This document shows positions 56,971 to 64,000 of a stretch of DNA of 64,000 nt, piece by piece (position 1 is the first letter of the stretch; every line of letters starts with the position of its first letter). The notes under the pieces were generated by a model that did no database searches, had not been told where the DNA came from, and saw only the letters and a list, made by a program, of their open reading frames with translations. The stretch is from NCBI GenBank assembly GCA_019400425.1, contig JAFREE010000012.1:272151-336150 (forward strand), read 5' to 3'. Position numbers and translations under genes: made by a program. The DNA is from Hymenochaete sp. R1 (Eukaryota; Basidiomycota; Agaricomycetes; Hymenochaetales; Hymenochaetaceae).

Positions 56971-57969
56971 TGGAACGGAGCAAATAATCCAATGAATGGA
57001 CGCCAGCGTGCCGTTGACCATGAATGAGTAAATTTTACCACTAGTACTGGTAAGTCGACTCGAAGTCCATGACTAGGGAATATGCAGCCGCAACCTCACA
57101 TAACTCTTCCTATCTGCTTGGTCTGGTACTTCGTCTTCATAGAGAACAAGGGCGAAATCGACGATCAGAATAAGTACGATAGCAGAAGTGAAACTTACTT
57201 ACCTCCCCTTCCTGCCCGATGGTTGTTTCTGCAGGGAACGAACCCGGGTTTGGCGAAAGAAGCTGAAGACCACTGGCACACGAGCTTGAGGATCTTTTTT
57301 AAAAAAAAGGAAGGAACTCGACTCAAAGGACTCGAGGAGAGGTCGACACGTCGGGTGAGGACGAAAGGATTGCGCTAGTACTATTACTAGTACAAGTAAG
57401 TAGTATAGTGGTGGGCAGAGCAAACGGAGAGGCGGCGCTCCTGCTCGAAGCCGAAGTCGATATTATTATTACAAGCAGGTCTGTGCGGCGTGCGCCACCC
57501 CCTTCTCTCAGTGTTCTAAAGTCCGAATCCCTCTCGCGCCCCCCGATCATTACCGTGGTCACTTGAGTAGGAAAAAGAACAGTCGGTGCTAGCGCTAGTA
57601 GCAATGCCAGTGAGATTACTCAGACCCAAGACCAAGGCACTTCTCCCGTCCGGCCACGCTCTATTTTTATCTTTTATGGTCAGCGGTCAGCAGCGTTCGC
57701 GACGAAATCCATATACGCGCGCGTGAACGTCGATATTAATGCAAGACTTACAATTCCCTTGTCCTCGAATCGGAAGAATTAAGTATTCAATTTGAAGTCA
57801 GAAGTGTGAATGCGAAGGTTCTTGGCTGGACCAGCATCAAGAACCAAGCTCGAGGTGGCGTACGACCGACGTGTGTTCTGTTCTCCGCGGCCATGCAGGC
57901 CGATGTTCATGATTTCATATCAAACCTTTTTTCTGGATTGATTGAAAGGCAACGAGATCGATCATAAGC

Positions 57970-58021
57970 ACGTACGTACGCGTATGTAAATCGAAGGCCT
58001 GTAGACACGTACGCGTACGTA
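57970..58021. repeat. Imperfect inverted repeat of CGTACG units
   Basis: The left arm acgtacgtacgcgtatgt and the right arm acacgtacgcgtacgtacg are near reverse complements around a short spacer. Confidence 0.65.
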
Positions 58022-58749
58022 CGGAGAACTTGAAGAGAGAGAGAAGAGAGTCAATAACCATTTGCCAATGATCATTGGACAAGGGAAATTCCATTCCTCA
58101 ATTTTTTTACAAGGAGCGCTTGTCCTAGTCCTTGTCCCAGACCAAACCGTACTGCGCCGACAGCTTCGGAGTATCGTGTACAAAGAACCTGCGCCATCGT
58201 CACCTCCAATGCACCGACACTGATCCAGTCAAATCGTAAATTCAATTCGAAATGGGCTTACTGGTAATCTCCTTGATTGCTCGAGACCGATCAGTACCAG
58301 TACTCAAAACTTAGAGAGAGAAACCTACAGTCTACAGATCTAGAGCCCGAAGCATCACTGGCATCCGCACATGTTAATCACTCGTACGCGGCCGCGGCCG
58401 TGAGAACACGTCCACCCCGAACGCTTCGCTTCGCAGATTTTGAATCCACGTTCGGAAGATACGCGCCTTGCGTCTTCTCGGGGAGTAGCAGATTTACCGA
58501 AAGTCAATGAGGAAGTGAACACGTTTACCCTCCTCTCCCTCTCCCCCTCCCCTGCTCCTGTTTCCAGAATTGTGATTTCAATATCGACTTCGCAATTAAT
58601 GTAAGGCAAGGCACGGGCGGCAAATGGGGGGTAAGGGTATGGTTTCGGTGCTGTTGGCGCGGTAGTAGAGATGCAAGGACTAGGTCAGATGGTTCGTAGT
58701 GAGAGCTCTGGAGCACTCGTATCGAGGAGTTTTCTTATCTCTACTTTCT

Positions 58750-58991
58750 CACAGCAGGCATAGTCGAATCATTTGGCTAGACATATTTGTCAAAAAGTGT
58801 GATATATATTCGTTATATCTTTTGGGATTTTTTTGTGTCAATAAATCCGAAAATATATCCTTACTTTGGCAGGGGGATTAGAATATATTTTCGAATTTTA
58901 ATGACCCTGGAAACCCCAAAACATATAACGAATATTTTTCACACTTTTCAATGAATATGTTGGGCCAAAAGATTCGACCATACCTGCTGTG
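58750..58991. mobile_element. Foldback MITE-like element, TIR CACAGCAGG, 3-bp TSD
   Basis: 242 bp with long terminal inverted repeats. The left end CACAGCAGGCATAGTCGAAT pairs with the right end, which reads CACAGCAGGTATGGTCGAAT on the other strand. Similarity continues for ~100 bp per arm (AAGTGTGA, ATATTCGTTATAT, TTTTGGG, CGAAAATATAT). TCT flanks it on both sides (58747-58749 and 58992-58994). There is no coding capacity. CAC-starting TIRs and a 3-bp duplication fit the CACTA (CMC) superfamily, so a non-autonomous member is inferred. Confidence 0.75.
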
Positions 58992-60167
58992 TCTGTCTTC
59001 TTCGGGCATACGGACTTGGATAGATAGGACGTGCTTCTTTCCTCGAGACCCAAGTTCGAGAGTTAAGGCCGATGGGATTGTCATTGGCATTGAATCTCGA
59101 CGATTAGACTGGTACTCTTGATATCTTTGGTCTTAGAGCTTCGGACGACCCCTCGTCTTCGGACTCGGACTCGGACTCAAAAGTTCGGAGAATCATGCGC
59201 TCGGGAGCTGTTCGACGTCACTGGATACTGAATAGAGGTACGTTCATATGTGTGTGCGTCAAAGTCGGCGGTAGTACTCTCGAAATGATGTATGTATAAA
59301 CGGGCGGCGAACGTCGAAAAGGGAATCGATTGGGCGAATACGTGGCTACCCCGCATTGCGTCTGAAGAAGAAGAAAAAGACTCCTCCAACGGGCGTTGTT
59401 GAATTGGACTTGGGTCGTGTTCCCGGATGTAATATTGACAGATGAGCGTGCGTAGTGAGTGTGTGCAGAGTGTCGTTTGTGCCTTGGCTGGGCTGGGATA
59501 ACTTCGGGACGGACGTATCGGCGGACCGAGACACAAGAGGGGGATATAGGCTACTAACGAGAAGTGAGGAAAGGGAGAAGCTGGTGTGAGACGGGACGTT
59601 TTCGAGACATGTAAGTGAAGTGTAGGCGAGAGATGGGAAGGAAGTGCGAATGAAGGGATGGATTTATGGGGAAACAGCGGGGAGGAGAAATTTGAGAGAA
59701 CGGATAAGGACTAGCTCAGCAGATGTGTAGATAGATGTAGATGCAGATTGGAGCAGGGGAGGAGCTCGGTGGCTACTCTGAAACTCTCGTTGGCAACCAC
59801 TGAACCAGCGCAAAAAAAGTTCAGATCAAAATCGTCCATTAATCCAATGTCTTGAGGGCTTTTTCCTTTTTTCCCTTTCGTCCCACGAGCTCAGAACAAG
59901 ATAAACATTAGGCTAATGGCTTTTCACTTCATTTATTTACGCCTTGATATTTGAGCATGAGTGTCAGATAATTTGGAAAGGGGAGGACTCGGGGGATGAG
60001 GGTCGACGAAGGGACGGAAAAGAGGCATAAAGAAATAAGCCGCTGCTGGTTGGTCGTTGGATGTCGGGAAGGATCGCCGGGAGGGTGGAGAGGGGGATGA
60101 CCGGACCGGATGCTAGCCGAAGCCGAAAGAAGCGTCGATCATAGCCGAGAGAGATAGGCCAATCTGA

Positions 60168-64000
<3,833 letters not shown>

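Noticed and set aside
57970..58021. Second transposon with CGTACG ends
   Set aside because: The inverted repeat is short and simple-sequence, with no duplication of flanking bases.

Overview
The window looks like ordinary nuclear DNA of a filamentous basidiomycete, most likely an agaricomycete. Protein genes are cut by many short introns (about 45-85 nt, GTRNGY...YAG). Intergenic spaces in the gene-dense parts are short, promoters are CT-rich, and there is an intron-containing tRNA-Lys. The products are fungal: Urb2, Spc7, kinesin-6, Alg10, and a TMEM205-like DUF4149 protein. I saw no phage, plasmid, CRISPR or bacterial operon. For seven genes I spliced the exons by hand and the spliced lengths came out as whole codons: the RBR ligase, the KH protein, Mtq2, the Myb-C2H2 factor, Prp17, the TMEM205-like protein and SRPK.

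Layout. 0.5-32.5 kb is gene-dense housekeeping DNA: C2H2 factor, tRNA-Lys(CTT), URB2 (ribosome biogenesis), an RWD-RBR ubiquitin ligase (ITT1/RNF14), a multi-KH RNA-binding protein, VMA5, CSN6, ALG10, a Ser-rich coiled-coil orphan, the kinetochore protein SPC7/KNL1, a kinesin-6 and the eRF1 methyltransferase MTQ2. 32.5-45.2 kb is gene-poor, with poly(C/G) runs and microrepeats. It contains two small secreted-peptide precursor genes. 45.2-56 kb is dense again: a Myb plus C2H2 factor, PRP17, a TMEM205-like membrane protein, LEA1 (U2A') and SAC1. 56-60.4 kb is gene-poor and carries a foldback MITE-like element. An SR-protein kinase follows at 60.4-62.4 kb. The window ends in a 128-nt G run with one T, probably a technical artefact.

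Most interesting content. The genes at 34543-34830 (+) and 41158-41583 (-) encode preproteins of 95 and 93 aa. Each has a signal peptide followed by tandem short peptides separated by KR/RR, and nearly every repeat ends in N-K-D-W or (G/S)-K-D-W. Each repeat begins with X-Pro or X-Ala dipeptides, the substrates of Ste13-type dipeptidyl aminopeptidase. One precursor ends in W-K, which a Kex1-type carboxypeptidase would trim. This is the processing logic of yeast alpha-factor and of Kex2-processed repeat proteins (KEPs). The two genes share a TAAATACCTYCCC promoter element about 245 nt before the ATG. I infer a diverged pair of secreted signalling-type peptide genes that is probably undescribed.

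How genes relate. Five divergent gene pairs share short intergenic promoters: URB2/ITT1, CSN6/ALG10, SPC7/kinesin-6, Myb-C2H2/PRP17 and LEA1/SAC1. SPC7/kinesin-6 is functionally coherent, because both act in mitosis and an ACGCGT (MluI cell-cycle box) lies between them. PRP17, LEA1 and SRPK all belong to pre-mRNA splicing but are not one operon-like unit.
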